50,330 bases of DNA from an uncultured Pelagibacteraceae bacterium (GTDB taxonomy: Bacteria > Pseudomonadota > Alphaproteobacteria > Pelagibacterales > Pelagibacteraceae). This document shows positions 8,695 to 17,656 of this stretch, piece after piece. The position numbers and the translations under genes were made by a program. The notes under the pieces were generated by a model. The model made no database searches. It saw nothing but the letters and a program-made list of their open reading frames with translations, and was not told the DNA's origin. Where the stretch lies: contig CACFJT010000010.1 in assembly GCA_902566705.1 (NCBI GenBank), positions 1 to 50,330 of the forward strand, in the 5' to 3' direction. Every line of letters begins with the position of its first letter. Positions within the stretch are counted from its first letter, which is position 1.

Positions 8695-9785
8695 TTAATT
8701 TATAAAGCGATTGTTCCAAAAATTCATCGATATCACCATCTAATACTTTATCAGGACTCGTGCTTTCAAAATTAGTTCTATTATCTTTTACAAGTCTATA
8801 AGGTTGAAGAACATATGATCTAATTTGATGGCCCCAGCCTATTTCAGATTTAGAACTCTCAACATTTTGACTTTCTTCCTCTCTTTTTTTAATTTCATAA
8901 TCATACAATCTTGCTTTCAACATGTTCATACATGTTTCTTTATTTTTATGTTGAGATCTTTCATTTTGACATTGGACAACAATTTTAGATGGAATATGCG
9001 TTATCCTCACTGCGCTATCAGTAGTGTTAACGTGCTGGCCACCTGCTCCACTAGAACGATAGGTGTCTATTCTTAAATCTTTTTCTAAAATTTCTATATT
9101 TATATTTTCATCTACAACTGGATAAATCCAAACACTCGCAAAACTTGTGTGCCTTCTTGCTCCAGAGTCAAATGGAGAAATCCTAACTAATCTATGTATT
9201 CCCGACTCTTTTTTTAACCATCCAAAAACATAATCACCATCTAATTTGATAGTTGCAGACTTTATCCCAGCCTCGTCACCTCTATGTTCACTAATCAAAC
9301 TTGATTTAAAATTTTTTTTATCAGACCATTTTAAATACATTCTTCTTAGCATATCAGCCCAATCTTGGCTTTCTGTACCTCCAGCACCGGCATGAATTTC
9401 TATGTAACAATTTAAAGGATCTGCTTCATTAGATAAAAAACATTTAATTTCATTTTTTTTAACTTCACCTCTTAAATCTTTAATATTTTGTAGAACTTCA
9501 TTTTGGACTTGTAAATTCTGTTCTTCATACGCTAGATGATTCAAATCATCTAAATCTTTTAGTTTTTCAATATTACTATTTAAAGAATTAGTTAAATCTT
9601 CATAAAATTTCTTTTCTTTGATTACTCTTTGAGAGTTATTTTTATCTTGCCAAAAATTGGCACTCAACATTTGTGAATTTAAAGATTGCAGTTTTGACTG
9701 TATATTGTTTTTTTCAAAGATACTCCTGTATTTTTTGATTTATCTTTTCAACCTCTTCTTTAAATTTTTGATAATTATTATCCAT
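8684..9785 (-). CDS. prfB: Peptide chain release factor 2, with programmed +1 frameshift
   Basis: RF2 terminates translation at UGA and UAA. The main frame contains the codon-recognition SPF motif (RISPFDSGARRHTSF) and the catalytic GGQ motif (SGAGGQHVNTTDSAVR). The start is the ATG at 9785, giving MDNNYQKFKEEVEKINQKIQEYL and then an in-frame UGA at 9716-9714. Shifting +1 there continues as EKNNIQSKLQSLNSQMLSANFW, for a total of about 366 aa, the usual RF2 length (E. coli 365). The ATG shares its A with the mrcA stop (TAATG), so translation is coupled to mrcA. A start at the internal ATG at 9670 would lose the N-terminal helices and ignore the recoding site. Confidence 0.95.
9714..9727 (-). 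promoter_or_regulatory. prfB programmed +1 frameshift site
   Basis: On the minus strand the sequence reads AGGAG-TAT-CTT-TGA-A. It has the three parts known from E. coli prfB: an internal Shine-Dalgarno-like AGGAG just upstream, the slippery CTT, and an in-frame UGA followed by A. RF2 shortage lets the ribosome slip from CUU onto UUU, so RF2 autoregulates its own synthesis. Seen directly; function follows from the conserved mechanism. Confidence 0.93.
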
Positions 9786-12121
9786 TAATAAAACTTTAAT
9801 ATATTATTTGAATCTAATCTATCTGAATTTGTATAAAGTACTTTTCCATCAACCACATTTTCTTTTTTAAAAACCTCAATAATAGTATTCTTTGAGTTAA
9901 ATTTTGCTTTTTGACCTGTTAAAGGGTCAACAACCATCATTACTGTTCCTTTAGCAGCCTTAAACGGTCTTGCATCATATTTATTAACAGAATCACTTAT
10001 AAAATTTTTGAATATTGGCAAAGCAGTTTTTGATCCAGTTTCATATTTTCCTAATGGAGTTGGATTATCCGAACCAACGTAAACACCAACTAATAGATTT
10101 GAAGTAAAACCTATAAACCAAGTATCTGTATTTTTATTTGTTGTTCCAGTTTTACCTGCAATATTTAAATTTAAGTCTTTTAGTTTTTTAGCTGTACCTC
10201 TTTTAACAACTCCTTCTAAAATTGATGTCATTTGAAAAGCTGTTTCTGGAGAAAAAATTTGCATATATTTATTTTTAATCTCTGGATAATCGTTAGTTAA
10301 ATAAGAAATTTGATCACAATTAATACATTTTCTTTTTTCATTGTTAAAAATAGTGTTTCCTTCGCTATCCTGAATTCTATCTATCAGTATAGGTTCAACA
10401 AGCTTTCCTCCGTTAACGAAAACTGAATAGGCAGATGTAAGTTTTAATAAAGTTGTTTCAGCAGATCCCAAAGATATAGATAAAAGTTCTTCTGGATTTT
10501 CATAAATTTTTAATTCTTTTGAAAAATCAACTATTTTTTTAACACCAAGATTTTGGGCTATTCTTACAGTCATTAAATTTCTAGATTTTTCCAAACCAAC
10601 CCTTAAAGTTGAGGGCCCATAAAATTTTTTTCCATAATTTTCTGGTTTCCACATTTTTAAATCGTCTCCTTGATCTAAAACTAGTGGTGCATCTAAAACT
10701 AATGATGTTGGTGTAAAATTATTCTCTAAAGCTAATGCATAAACAAATGGCTTAAAAGCCGATCCAGGTTGTCTTTTAGCTTGAGTTGCTCTGTTAAACT
10801 CACTTTGCTTAAAACTAAAACCACCACTTAATGCTAAAATTCTGCCAGTAAATGGATCCATCACAACAATTCCACCATTTACTTTTGGTAGTTGTTTTAA
10901 ATCAAAAAAATTTTCTTTAATTTTTTCAACATAAATAACATCACCAGGTTTTAACAGCTTATTAAATTCTTTCTTTGTCCAAGAAATACTCTTATATTCT
11001 ATAATACCTTGGATATTATTTTCAGTTTCTATTTCTGCCGAAAACTTATTTATTTTTTTAACTATTGCTAATTTCCAATTAATTGAACTTTCTAACTTAT
11101 ATTTTTCTAAATCTTTCTTCCATCTTGAATTATAAATCTTGTTAGTAAGAGGTCCCCTCCAGCCTTTTCTTTTATCATATGCTATCAAGCCATCCCGAAG
11201 AGATTTTGTTGCAATGGTTTGTAAATTTAAATTTATTGGAGTGTTAATGTTAAAACCTTGTTTATAAACTTTATCATAACTCAAAGTTTCAATTACATTC
11301 TTCCTCACATCCTCAATAAAATATTGGGCATCTTCTAAATAAATTTTTTTATTTTTTTTTAAAATTAATTCTTCTTCCGTTAGTTTTTCATACCATTTTA
11401 ATGATAAATAATTGTTTTCTAATAAATTTTTTAAAACTAAATTTCTTCTAAATTTCGCTACATCTGGATTTCTATAAGGATTATATCTGCTAGGTGCTTT
11501 TGGCAAGGCTGCTAATAAAGCAGCTTCTGAGTAATTTAAATCTTTAATAGATTTGTCAAAATATTCTAGACTTGCAGCAGCTACACCGTATGCTCCACTT
11601 CCAAGATAAATTTGATTTAGATAAAGTTCTAGAATTCTTTCTTTAGATAAAGCCCTCTCAATTCTAAAAGCTAGAATTGCTTCTTTAATCTTCCTATTAA
11701 AACTTACTTCATTTGTCAGTAAAAAATTTTTTGCTACCTGTTGAGTAATTGTAGATGCTCCCTCCAATCTTTTAGATGATAAAATATTTGAAATATTATT
11801 AATTACAGCTCTAATAACACCTTTAGCGTCAACACCAGGGTGTTTAAAAAAGTTTTTATCTTCAGCAGATAAAAACGCATTAATTACATTTTTCGGGATT
11901 GAATTAAATGGAACAAACACTCTTTTTTCTTTAGAAAAATCTGCCACCAAATCGCCATTACCAGAGTAAACCTTACTAGAAACCGGGGGTTTATAATTTT
12001 TAAGAAATTTATAATCTGGTAAATCATTAGAATAAGTCCATAATATACTTATTATCAAAATACCTGATAAAAGAATAAAAGACGCCAATAAAATAAAGGT
12101 ATACTTTAAAAATTTATTCAT
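9785..12121 (-). CDS. mrcA: Penicillin-binding protein 1A (bifunctional glycosyltransferase/transpeptidase)
   Basis: Class A PBP that polymerises and cross-links peptidoglycan at the inner membrane. The 778-aa protein has an N-terminal membrane helix (about 7-29). A GT51 domain follows, with SAEDKNFFKHPGVDAKG carrying the catalytic Glu and LEGASTITQQVAKN. The transpeptidase domain has nucleophile Ser454 in PGSAFKPF, an SxN-type SRN motif, and KTGTT with Lys657. An OB-like insert lies between the domains. It heads the transcript mrcA-prfB-AsmA-like and is divergent from the RNase E/G gene. A 7-bp-armed inverted repeat lies 4 bases before its ATG. Confidence 0.93.
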   Translation of the reverse strand: MNKFLKYTFILLASFILLSGILIISILWTYSNDLPDYKFLKNYKPPVSSKVYSGNGDLVADFSKEKRVFVPFNSIPKNVINAFLSAEDKNFFKHPGVDAKGVIRAVINNISNILSSKRLEGASTITQQVAKNFLLTNEVSFNRKIKEAILAFRIERALSKERILELYLNQIYLGSGAYGVAAASLEYFDKSIKDLNYSEAALLAALPKAPSRYNPYRNPDVAKFRRNLVLKNLLENNYLSLKWYEKLTEEELILKKNKKIYLEDAQYFIEDVRKNVIETLSYDKVYKQGFNINTPINLNLQTIATKSLRDGLIAYDKRKGWRGPLTNKIYNSRWKKDLEKYKLESSINWKLAIVKKINKFSAEIETENNIQGIIEYKSISWTKKEFNKLLKPGDVIYVEKIKENFFDLKQLPKVNGGIVVMDPFTGRILALSGGFSFKQSEFNRATQAKRQPGSAFKPFVYALALENNFTPTSLVLDAPLVLDQGDDLKMWKPENYGKKFYGPSTLRVGLEKSRNLMTVRIAQNLGVKKIVDFSKELKIYENPEELLSISLGSAETTLLKLTSAYSVFVNGGKLVEPILIDRIQDSEGNTIFNNEKRKCINCDQISYLTNDYPEIKNKYMQIFSPETAFQMTSILEGVVKRGTAKKLKDLNLNIAGKTGTTNKNTDTWFIGFTSNLLVGVYVGSDNPTPLGKYETGSKTALPIFKNFISDSVNKYDARPFKAAKGTVMMVVDPLTGQKAKFNSKNTIIEVFKKENVVDGKVLYTNSDRLDSNNILKFY

Positions 12122-12124
12122 TTT

Positions 12125-12146
12125 AATTCCATTATATCCTGGAATT
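12125..12146. repeat. Inverted repeat in front of mrcA
   Basis: Perfect arms AATTCCA (12125-12131) and TGGAATT (12140-12146) with an 8-base centre. On the minus strand the centre forms part of TATAAT, a good -10-like hexamer, only ten bases before the mrcA ATG, with no convincing -35. It could be an operator or a hairpin at the ribosome entry site. The role is unknown. Confidence 0.4.
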
Positions 12147-12223
12147 TGTTAAAGATATGGCAAAAGAATTAAACAATATTTAAAAAAAATTTAATAAATA
12201 ATGAAATCAAAAATCAAAAAATT

Positions 12224-14038
12224 ATGGAAAAAAATTTATATATTGATGCTTCGCATCCAAACGAAACTAGAGTTGTGCTCAAATCAGGTGATAATATTGA
12301 AGATTATGAGTACGAGGGTTTAAAGAATAACTTAATTAAAAATAATATTTATTTAGGTAAAGTAAGTAGAATAGAACCTTCCTTGCAAGCTGCTTTTATT
12401 GATTTTGGAAGAGAAAGACATGGTTTCTTATCCTTTAACGACATTCAATCAGATTATTATCAAATTCCAAAAGCAGATTTAGAAAGAATTAAAGAAGAGG
12501 AAGAAAAAGCAAGAGAAGAACTATCAAAAGAGGTTGAGGCTAAAGAGGATGAAAATATTGCAGAAGGAAAACTAGAAATAGATGATCCTATAGAAAAAGA
12601 GATCAATGAACAAATTGATGAAAACCAAAATAATAAAGAAAATATTATAACCAACGGAATTTCAACAGATGACAAAAAAAAACGAGAAAATAGATATAAA
12701 TTTAAAAGATATAAGATCCAAGAAGTAATAAAACCCAATCAAGTAATACTTGTTCAAGTTTTAAAAGATGAAAGAGGTCAAAAAGGTGCAGCACTTAGCA
12801 CTTTCATCTCGATTGCAGGAAAATATATAGTTTTAATGCCAAATACTCCTAAAGGAGGAGGTATCTCAAGAAAAATATTTAATCCCACAGAAAGAAAAAA
12901 AATTAGAACCATATTAAATGAAATACAAATACCAAGGGAAATGGGCTTGATTGTAAGAACAGCTGGAAGCAATAAAACAAAAAATGAGATAAATAATGAT
13001 TTAATAACTTTAATTAATACATGGGGTCAAATAAAAGAAAATGCTATTAACTCAATTGCTCCATCTTTAATCCATCAGGAAAGTGAAATTATCAAAAGAA
13101 CTTTAAGAGATATGTATGATGAAGATACTAAAAATATAATTGTTGAAGGAAATGAGGGATATAAAAAAGCCCAATCATTTATGAAAACAATGATGCCTTC
13201 TAATGTTAAAAAAGTAAAAAAATATAGAGGAAAAATTCCATTATTTATTCAAGAAAATATAGAACAAAAGTTAAATCAAATTTTTGAATCAGAGATTAAA
13301 CTTAAGTCAGGGGGTTATCTAGTAATTAACCCAACTGAAGCATTAGTATCCATTGACATAAACTCTGGAAGTTCAATTAGAGGTAAAAATGTTGAGAGCA
13401 CTGCACTTGACACAAATATTGAAGCAGCAGAGGAAATTGCTAGACAAATAAAAATAAGAGATTTGTCAGGATTAATTATAATTGATTTTATAGATATGCT
13501 TAGCTACGGAAACAGAAGATTAGTTGAACGAAAACTTAAAGAAAAATGTAGAAGTGACAGAGCTAGAATTCAAATAGGCAGAATAAGCAATTTTGGACTT
13601 CTAGAGATGTCCAGACAGAGACTTAGAGAAAGTGCAATTAAATGGAAAGTTACATTAACAGATGAGTCCTTTGCTCAGAAACTTTTAAAAATTGTTGAAT
13701 TAAAAGCTATAATAAATAAAGCTAAATTTGTTGAATTAAAAGTATGTAAAAAAATTTCTGATTTTTTAAAAGAAAATTTTGTAAATGATTTAACATATTT
13801 TGAGAAAAAAAATAAAATGACAATAGATATTATCAGTGATAATTCATTGATAATACCTGAGTACATAATTAATATTCAAAACAAATCAAAAAAAACTATT
13901 GAGTTAGTAGAATATTACGAAAAATTAAGGAACCTTGAAATTAGAACTAAAGAAAACAAATTAATAGAAAAAAAAGGTAAAAAAAAAATAATTAAAAAAA
14001 CTTATAAGAAAAAAAGATATTTCAAAAAAACTAAATAA
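12224..14038 (+). CDS. rne: Ribonuclease E/G family endoribonuclease
   Basis: Single-strand endoribonuclease for mRNA decay and rRNA/tRNA processing. The 604-aa protein has an S1 domain (about 35-225) interrupted by a very acidic, Lys/Glu-rich insert (about 80-165) as in RNase E. The DNase I-like catalytic core carries Asp378 (SIDINSG) and Asp421 (IDFIDM), matching E. coli Asp303 and Asp346 in sequence and spacing. After FGLLEMSRQRLRES the CPxC zinc-link that normally joins protomers is absent. There is no long disordered scaffold tail, only a Lys-rich end. It could equally be called RNase G by length; the S1 insert favours RNase E. Confidence 0.88.
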   Translation: MEKNLYIDASHPNETRVVLKSGDNIEDYEYEGLKNNLIKNNIYLGKVSRIEPSLQAAFIDFGRERHGFLSFNDIQSDYYQIPKADLERIKEEEEKAREELSKEVEAKEDENIAEGKLEIDDPIEKEINEQIDENQNNKENIITNGISTDDKKKRENRYKFKRYKIQEVIKPNQVILVQVLKDERGQKGAALSTFISIAGKYIVLMPNTPKGGGISRKIFNPTERKKIRTILNEIQIPREMGLIVRTAGSNKTKNEINNDLITLINTWGQIKENAINSIAPSLIHQESEIIKRTLRDMYDEDTKNIIVEGNEGYKKAQSFMKTMMPSNVKKVKKYRGKIPLFIQENIEQKLNQIFESEIKLKSGGYLVINPTEALVSIDINSGSSIRGKNVESTALDTNIEAAEEIARQIKIRDLSGLIIIDFIDMLSYGNRRLVERKLKEKCRSDRARIQIGRISNFGLLEMSRQRLRESAIKWKVTLTDESFAQKLLKIVELKAIINKAKFVELKVCKKISDFLKENFVNDLTYFEKKNKMTIDIISDNSLIIPEYIINIQNKSKKTIELVEYYEKLRNLEIRTKENKLIEKKGKKKIIKKTYKKKRYFKKTK

Positions 14039-14813
14039 TTCCCTTTGAAGGAGAGGAAGGATTACCCATTAAAATTTTATCTATTCTACCTGACTTGTAA
14101 GATTGTCTGCCTGCAATAACAGCATTTTTAAATGCGAGTGCCATCTCAAATGGTTTTTTTGCTTTAGCAATAGCAGTATTAACTAAAACGCCATCACATC
14201 CTAATTCCATTGCAATAGTTGCATCAGAGGCTTGTCCTAAGCCTGCATCAATTATAAGGGGTAGTTTGGTCTGTTTTCTTATTATTTGAATATTGATCTT
14301 ATTTAAAATTCCTAAACCTGATCCAATAGGTGCTGCTAACGGCATAATTGCATCTGCACCAGAGTTTTCTAAACGTTTAGCCATTAATGGATCATCATTA
14401 CAATAAACCATAACTTTAAATCCTTCCTTAGCAAGGGTTTCAGTTGAATTTAATGTTTCAATCATATCTGGAAATAGATTTTTTTTATCTCCCAAAACCT
14501 CTAATTTGACCAATTTCCATCCACCTATTTCACGAGCAAGTCTTAGGGTCCTTAAAGCTTCTTTTGAAGTAAAACATCCTGCTGTATTTGGTAAATAAGT
14601 AATTTTTTTTGGATCAATATAATCCATTAATAAAGGTTTATTTTTATCGGAAATATTCACTCTTCTAACAGCAACTGTTACAATTTCTGCACCTGAAAGC
14701 TTAATTGCTTTAGCGCATTCAGACATACTTTTGTATTTGCCAGTCCCAACGATTAATCTCGAAGTAAATTTCTTATTTGCAATAATTAAATTATCTTTTT
14801 TCAAATTAACCAC
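14031..14813 (-). CDS. thiG: Thiazole synthase ThiG
   Basis: Forms the thiazole phosphate moiety of thiamin from deoxyxylulose phosphate, dehydroglycine and ThiS thiocarboxylate. The 260-aa TIM-barrel shows SRLIVGTGKYKS near the start, the Schiff-base lysine region WKLVKLEVLGD, MVYCNDDP, and the phosphate-binding MPLAAPIGSGLG and PLIIDAGLGQASDA. The frame opens with GTG at 14813, inside the end of thiS. A TTG nine bases further in follows a strong GGGGG Shine-Dalgarno-like run and is an equally good start. It ends tail to tail with the RNase gene, overlapping 8 bases. Confidence 0.94.
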   Translation of the reverse strand: MVNLKKDNLIIANKKFTSRLIVGTGKYKSMSECAKAIKLSGAEIVTVAVRRVNISDKNKPLLMDYIDPKKITYLPNTAGCFTSKEALRTLRLAREIGGWKLVKLEVLGDKKNLFPDMIETLNSTETLAKEGFKVMVYCNDDPLMAKRLENSGADAIMPLAAPIGSGLGILNKINIQIIRKQTKLPLIIDAGLGQASDATIAMELGCDGVLVNTAIAKAKKPFEMALAFKNAVIAGRQSYKSGRIDKILMGNPSSPSKGII

Positions 14814-15024
14814 CCCCTATAAAATGAACTATTTCAATTTTATCATTTTTTTTCAATTTAAATTTATTAATTTTTTTTTTATCTATTATTTCCTCATTAA
14901 GCTCAATAGCTACTTTATTTAATGGTATTTTGTGTTCTTTTAACAATTCCGAGAGTTTTGAATACTCGTTTATAGTTTTGGTTTTGCCATTTAATTTAAT
15001 TTTTATTTTTTTTATTTTTTTCAT
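14806..15024 (-). CDS. thiS: Sulfur carrier protein ThiS
   Basis: Ubiquitin-like sulfur carrier that donates sulfur to ThiG. The 72-aa product ends in IEIVHFIGGG, carrying the C-terminal Gly-Gly that is adenylated and thiocarboxylated. I chose the ATG at 15024 (MKKIKKIKIKLNGK); a longer frame would begin at 15048 and overlap aroQ. The gene overlaps thiG by a few bases and is divergent from aroQ. No thiF-like activating enzyme is next to it, so activation must be encoded elsewhere. Confidence 0.88.
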   Translation of the reverse strand: MKKIKKIKIKLNGKTKTINEYSKLSELLKEHKIPLNKVAIELNEEIIDKKKINKFKLKKNDKIEIVHFIGGG

Positions 15025-15040
15025 CGTATATAAGTGCTGA

Positions 15041-15490
15041 ATGAACAATAAAATAATTATTATTAATGGCCCAAATCTTAATCTATTAGGGGAAAGAGAA
15101 CAATCACAATATGGATCAACTACCTTAGACCAACTTAAAGAAAATTGTTCTAAAAAAGGACAAGAAATTGGTCTTGACGTTGAATTTGCTCAATCCAATG
15201 TTGAAGGAGAACTTGTTAATATAATTCAAGATGCTAGGAAAAAATTTGATGGTATGATTATAAATGCCGCCGCATTTACCCACACATCTGTTGCCATAAG
15301 AGATGCTTTAGATTTATTCAAAAAACCAATAATTGAGATACATTTATCTAATATTTATAAAAGAGAAGAATTTAGACATAAATCACTTATAAGTGGTGTC
15401 GTAACTGGAGGAATTTTTGGATTAGGTGCCGAAGGATATATTTTGGCCATAATTTCATTACAAAAGTCATTTCAAAATGAAAATAGATAA
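15041..15490 (+). CDS. aroQ: 3-dehydroquinate dehydratase, type II
   Basis: Third step of the shikimate pathway, dehydroquinate to dehydroshikimate. At 149 aa it has typical type II length. Signatures are NGPNLNLLGEREQSQYGSTT with the catalytic Arg and Tyr, INAAAFTHTSVAIRDAL, and EIHLSNIYKREEFRHKS with the catalytic His. It overlaps accB by 14 bases. The order aroQ-accB-accC is widespread in proteobacteria and implies one transcript for shikimate and fatty-acid precursors. Confidence 0.96.
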   Translation: MNNKIIIINGPNLNLLGEREQSQYGSTTLDQLKENCSKKGQEIGLDVEFAQSNVEGELVNIIQDARKKFDGMIINAAAFTHTSVAIRDALDLFKKPIIEIHLSNIYKREEFRHKSLISGVVTGGIFGLGAEGYILAIISLQKSFQNENR

Positions 15491-15911
15491 AAAAATAATT
15501 AAAGAATTAAGTGATTATTTAAAAGAATTTAATCTTACTGAAATAGAGGTAACTGAAAAAGATACAAAAATTAAAGTATCTAAAAACAATGTTTCAATAA
15601 GTAATCAACCACAAGTTATTTCACCCTCATCACCTGCAACAAATTCATCAATTAATCAAACTCAAAATATTAAATCAGGAACTGAAATTACCTCACCTAT
15701 AATTGGAACAGCATATCATGCGCCAGAACCTGGTGCTAAAAAGTTTGTTGAGATTGGAAAAAAGATTAAAAAAGGTGATACCATAATGATTGTTGAGGCA
15801 ATGAAAACAATGAACCATGTTCCTTCAACAGCAGATGGTGTAGTAAAAGAAATTTGTGTTGAAGATGGTCAACCCGTAGAATTTGGTCAAACTATTATTA
15901 TCCTTGAATAA
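15477..15911 (+). CDS. accB: Biotin carboxyl carrier protein of acetyl-CoA carboxylase
   Basis: Carries biotin between the carboxylase (AccC) and carboxyltransferase halves of acetyl-CoA carboxylase. The 144-aa protein has a short N-terminal helical segment, a Ser/Pro/Asn/Gln-rich linker (about 40-68), and a biotinyl domain with Lys110 in IVEAMKTMNHV, the usual alphaproteobacterial form of the biotin site. accC follows three bases after the stop. Confidence 0.95.
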   Translation: MKIDKKIIKELSDYLKEFNLTEIEVTEKDTKIKVSKNNVSISNQPQVISPSSPATNSSINQTQNIKSGTEITSPIIGTAYHAPEPGAKKFVEIGKKIKKGDTIMIVEAMKTMNHVPSTADGVVKEICVEDGQPVEFGQTIIILE

Positions 15912-15914
15912 ATA

Positions 15915-17252
15915 ATGTTTAAAAAAATTTTAATTGCAAACCGTGGGGAAATTGCGGTTAGAATTATTAGAGCGTGTAAAGAATGGGGAATATCTACAGT
16001 AGCTGTTCATTCAGATGTAGATAAAGAAAGTATGCATGTCAGAATGGCTGATGAAAGTGTGTGTATTGGTTCTCATCAACCTGCAAATAGTTATTTAAAT
16101 ATTCCAGCATTAATGTCAGCAATAGAACTTACAAATGCTGATGCTGTTCATCCTGGCTATGGTTTTCTTTCAGAAAATGCAAATTTTGCAAGAATTTTAG
16201 AAGAGAATAAAATTAATTTCATAGGAGCTTCATCAAAACATATTGAAATGATGGGTGATAAAATCCAAGCAAAAAGAATAGCTAAAGAAAATGGATTGCC
16301 TGTGATTGAAGGCTCTGAGGGAGGAGTAAAAGATGTTTCTGAAGCAAAAGAACTATGTAAAAAAATTGGTTTTCCTGTCTTAATCAAAGCCTCAGGTGGA
16401 GGTGGAGGTAAAGGTATGAAAATAGTTTATAAAGAAGAAGAATTTGAAACGTTGTTTTCAACTGCAAAATCAGAAGCACAAAAATACTTTGGTAATGATG
16501 AAGTTTATATTGAAAAATTTTTTCAAAATCCAAGGCATATTGAGGTTCAAATATTAGCTGGAAAAAATAGAGCAGTTCACCTACACGAAAGAGATTGTTC
16601 GGTTCAAAGAAGACATCAAAAATTAATAGAAGAAACACCAAGTCCAGTATTAAATGATGAAATAAGAAAAGATTTATTTGAAAGAACAGTCAAAATGGTT
16701 GCAAAAATAGGTTATATGGGAGCTGGGACTGTTGAATTTATATATGAAGACGGGAAATTTTATTTCCTTGAGATGAATACAAGAGTTCAAGTTGAACATC
16801 CTGTAACTGAGATGGTCACTGGTATTGATATAATTAAAGAGCAAATTTGGATAGCTTTTTCAGGAGAAACAGCCTTAAAACAAAGTGATGTAAATCCTAG
16901 AGGACATGCAATTGAATGTAGAATAAATGCTGAAGATGCTAGTAAAAACTTTCAACCTTCACCTGGAATTATAACTATGTGTCATCAACCATCTGGTTTT
17001 AGAACTAGAGTAGATGGTTCAATATTCCAAGGATATAAGGTAACACCTTACTACGATAGTATGGTTTGTAAATTAATTTGTCATGGAAGAAACAGAACAG
17101 AGGCTATTCAAAGAATGAATAGATCTTTAGATGAATTTGTTATTGAAGGAATAACTACAACAATACCTCTACATAAAAAATTACTTAACCACAAAAAATT
17201 TATCAATTCAGATTTTAACGTAAGTTGGTTAGATAAAGATTCGATTTTTTAA
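15915..17252 (+). CDS. accC: Biotin carboxylase subunit of acetyl-CoA carboxylase
   Basis: ATP-dependent carboxylation of biotin on AccB, the first half-reaction of fatty acid synthesis. The 445-aa protein has full family length. It starts FKKILIANRGEIAVRIIRAC, has the ATP-grasp glycine loop KASGGGGGKGMKIV, then HLHERDCSVQRRHQKLIEE and FLEMNTRVQVEHPVTEMVTG with metal and biotin ligands. It is the last gene of the aroQ-accB-accC operon and shares a TTAA double stop with the convergent DUF2155 gene. Confidence 0.97.
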   Translation: MFKKILIANRGEIAVRIIRACKEWGISTVAVHSDVDKESMHVRMADESVCIGSHQPANSYLNIPALMSAIELTNADAVHPGYGFLSENANFARILEENKINFIGASSKHIEMMGDKIQAKRIAKENGLPVIEGSEGGVKDVSEAKELCKKIGFPVLIKASGGGGGKGMKIVYKEEEFETLFSTAKSEAQKYFGNDEVYIEKFFQNPRHIEVQILAGKNRAVHLHERDCSVQRRHQKLIEETPSPVLNDEIRKDLFERTVKMVAKIGYMGAGTVEFIYEDGKFYFLEMNTRVQVEHPVTEMVTGIDIIKEQIWIAFSGETALKQSDVNPRGHAIECRINAEDASKNFQPSPGIITMCHQPSGFRTRVDGSIFQGYKVTPYYDSMVCKLICHGRNRTEAIQRMNRSLDEFVIEGITTTIPLHKKLLNHKKFINSDFNVSWLDKDSIF

Positions 17253-17656
17253 TAACAGCTTACCAACCATACATCATAGACAGGGTGGTCAAAAGGTTCG
17301 ATTGAAGGACTTGATGAAAACATCCAACCATTAAAAATAAAAACTTCATCATTATTTTTATTAGTCAAATCTCGAACTTGAATATAAGCTGTTATTTCTG
17401 GATTATCATCAAATTCAGAATTTTTACATTTTAGACTTTTAATTAATAAATCTTTAAACTTTATTAATTCTCCATTTTTAAGTTTAAGCAAGGTGTTTTT
17501 TGAACTTATTTTATCCAAAATTTTTATATCAGTAAAAGTTCCCTCTAAATTACTTTTTGAGTTTGAGTTTAAAACTAAACAAAAATAAAATAAAAAAACT
17601 AAATAGATTAATTTAAAATTATTCTTTCCAACTTGAGTATTTCTTTTTAATACCAT
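17249..17656 (-). CDS. DUF2155 secreted protein
   Basis: Small 135-aa exported protein of unknown function. A hydrophobic segment (about 15-30, LIYLVFLFYFCLV) looks like a signal peptide or anchor. The mature part carries the DUF2155 features ILDKISSKNTLLKLKNGE, a Cys in LIKSLKCKN, and the conserved end IFNGWMFSSSPSIEPFDHPVYDVWLVSC. The two Cys may pair in the periplasm. It overlaps the end of the NDUFA12-like gene by 38 bases, so the start is not certain. The pairing of these two genes is common in alphaproteobacteria. Confidence 0.78.
   Translation of the reverse strand: MVLKRNTQVGKNNFKLIYLVFLFYFCLVLNSNSKSNLEGTFTDIKILDKISSKNTLLKLKNGELIKFKDLLIKSLKCKNSEFDDNPEITAYIQVRDLTNKNNDEVFIFNGWMFSSSPSIEPFDHPVYDVWLVSCY

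Noticed and set aside
9671..9784. Apparent intergenic space between mrcA and prfB
   Set aside because: It is the prfB leader and the region after the recoding site, so it is coding.
12460..12738. Antisense frame over the acidic insert of RNase E
   Set aside because: It gives a Ser/Leu-rich low-complexity product, the shadow of the Lys/Glu-rich insert.
15800..15830. AccB biotin site reads EAMKTM rather than the textbook EAMKM
   Set aside because: This is the usual alphaproteobacterial form of BCCP, and the domain is otherwise complete.
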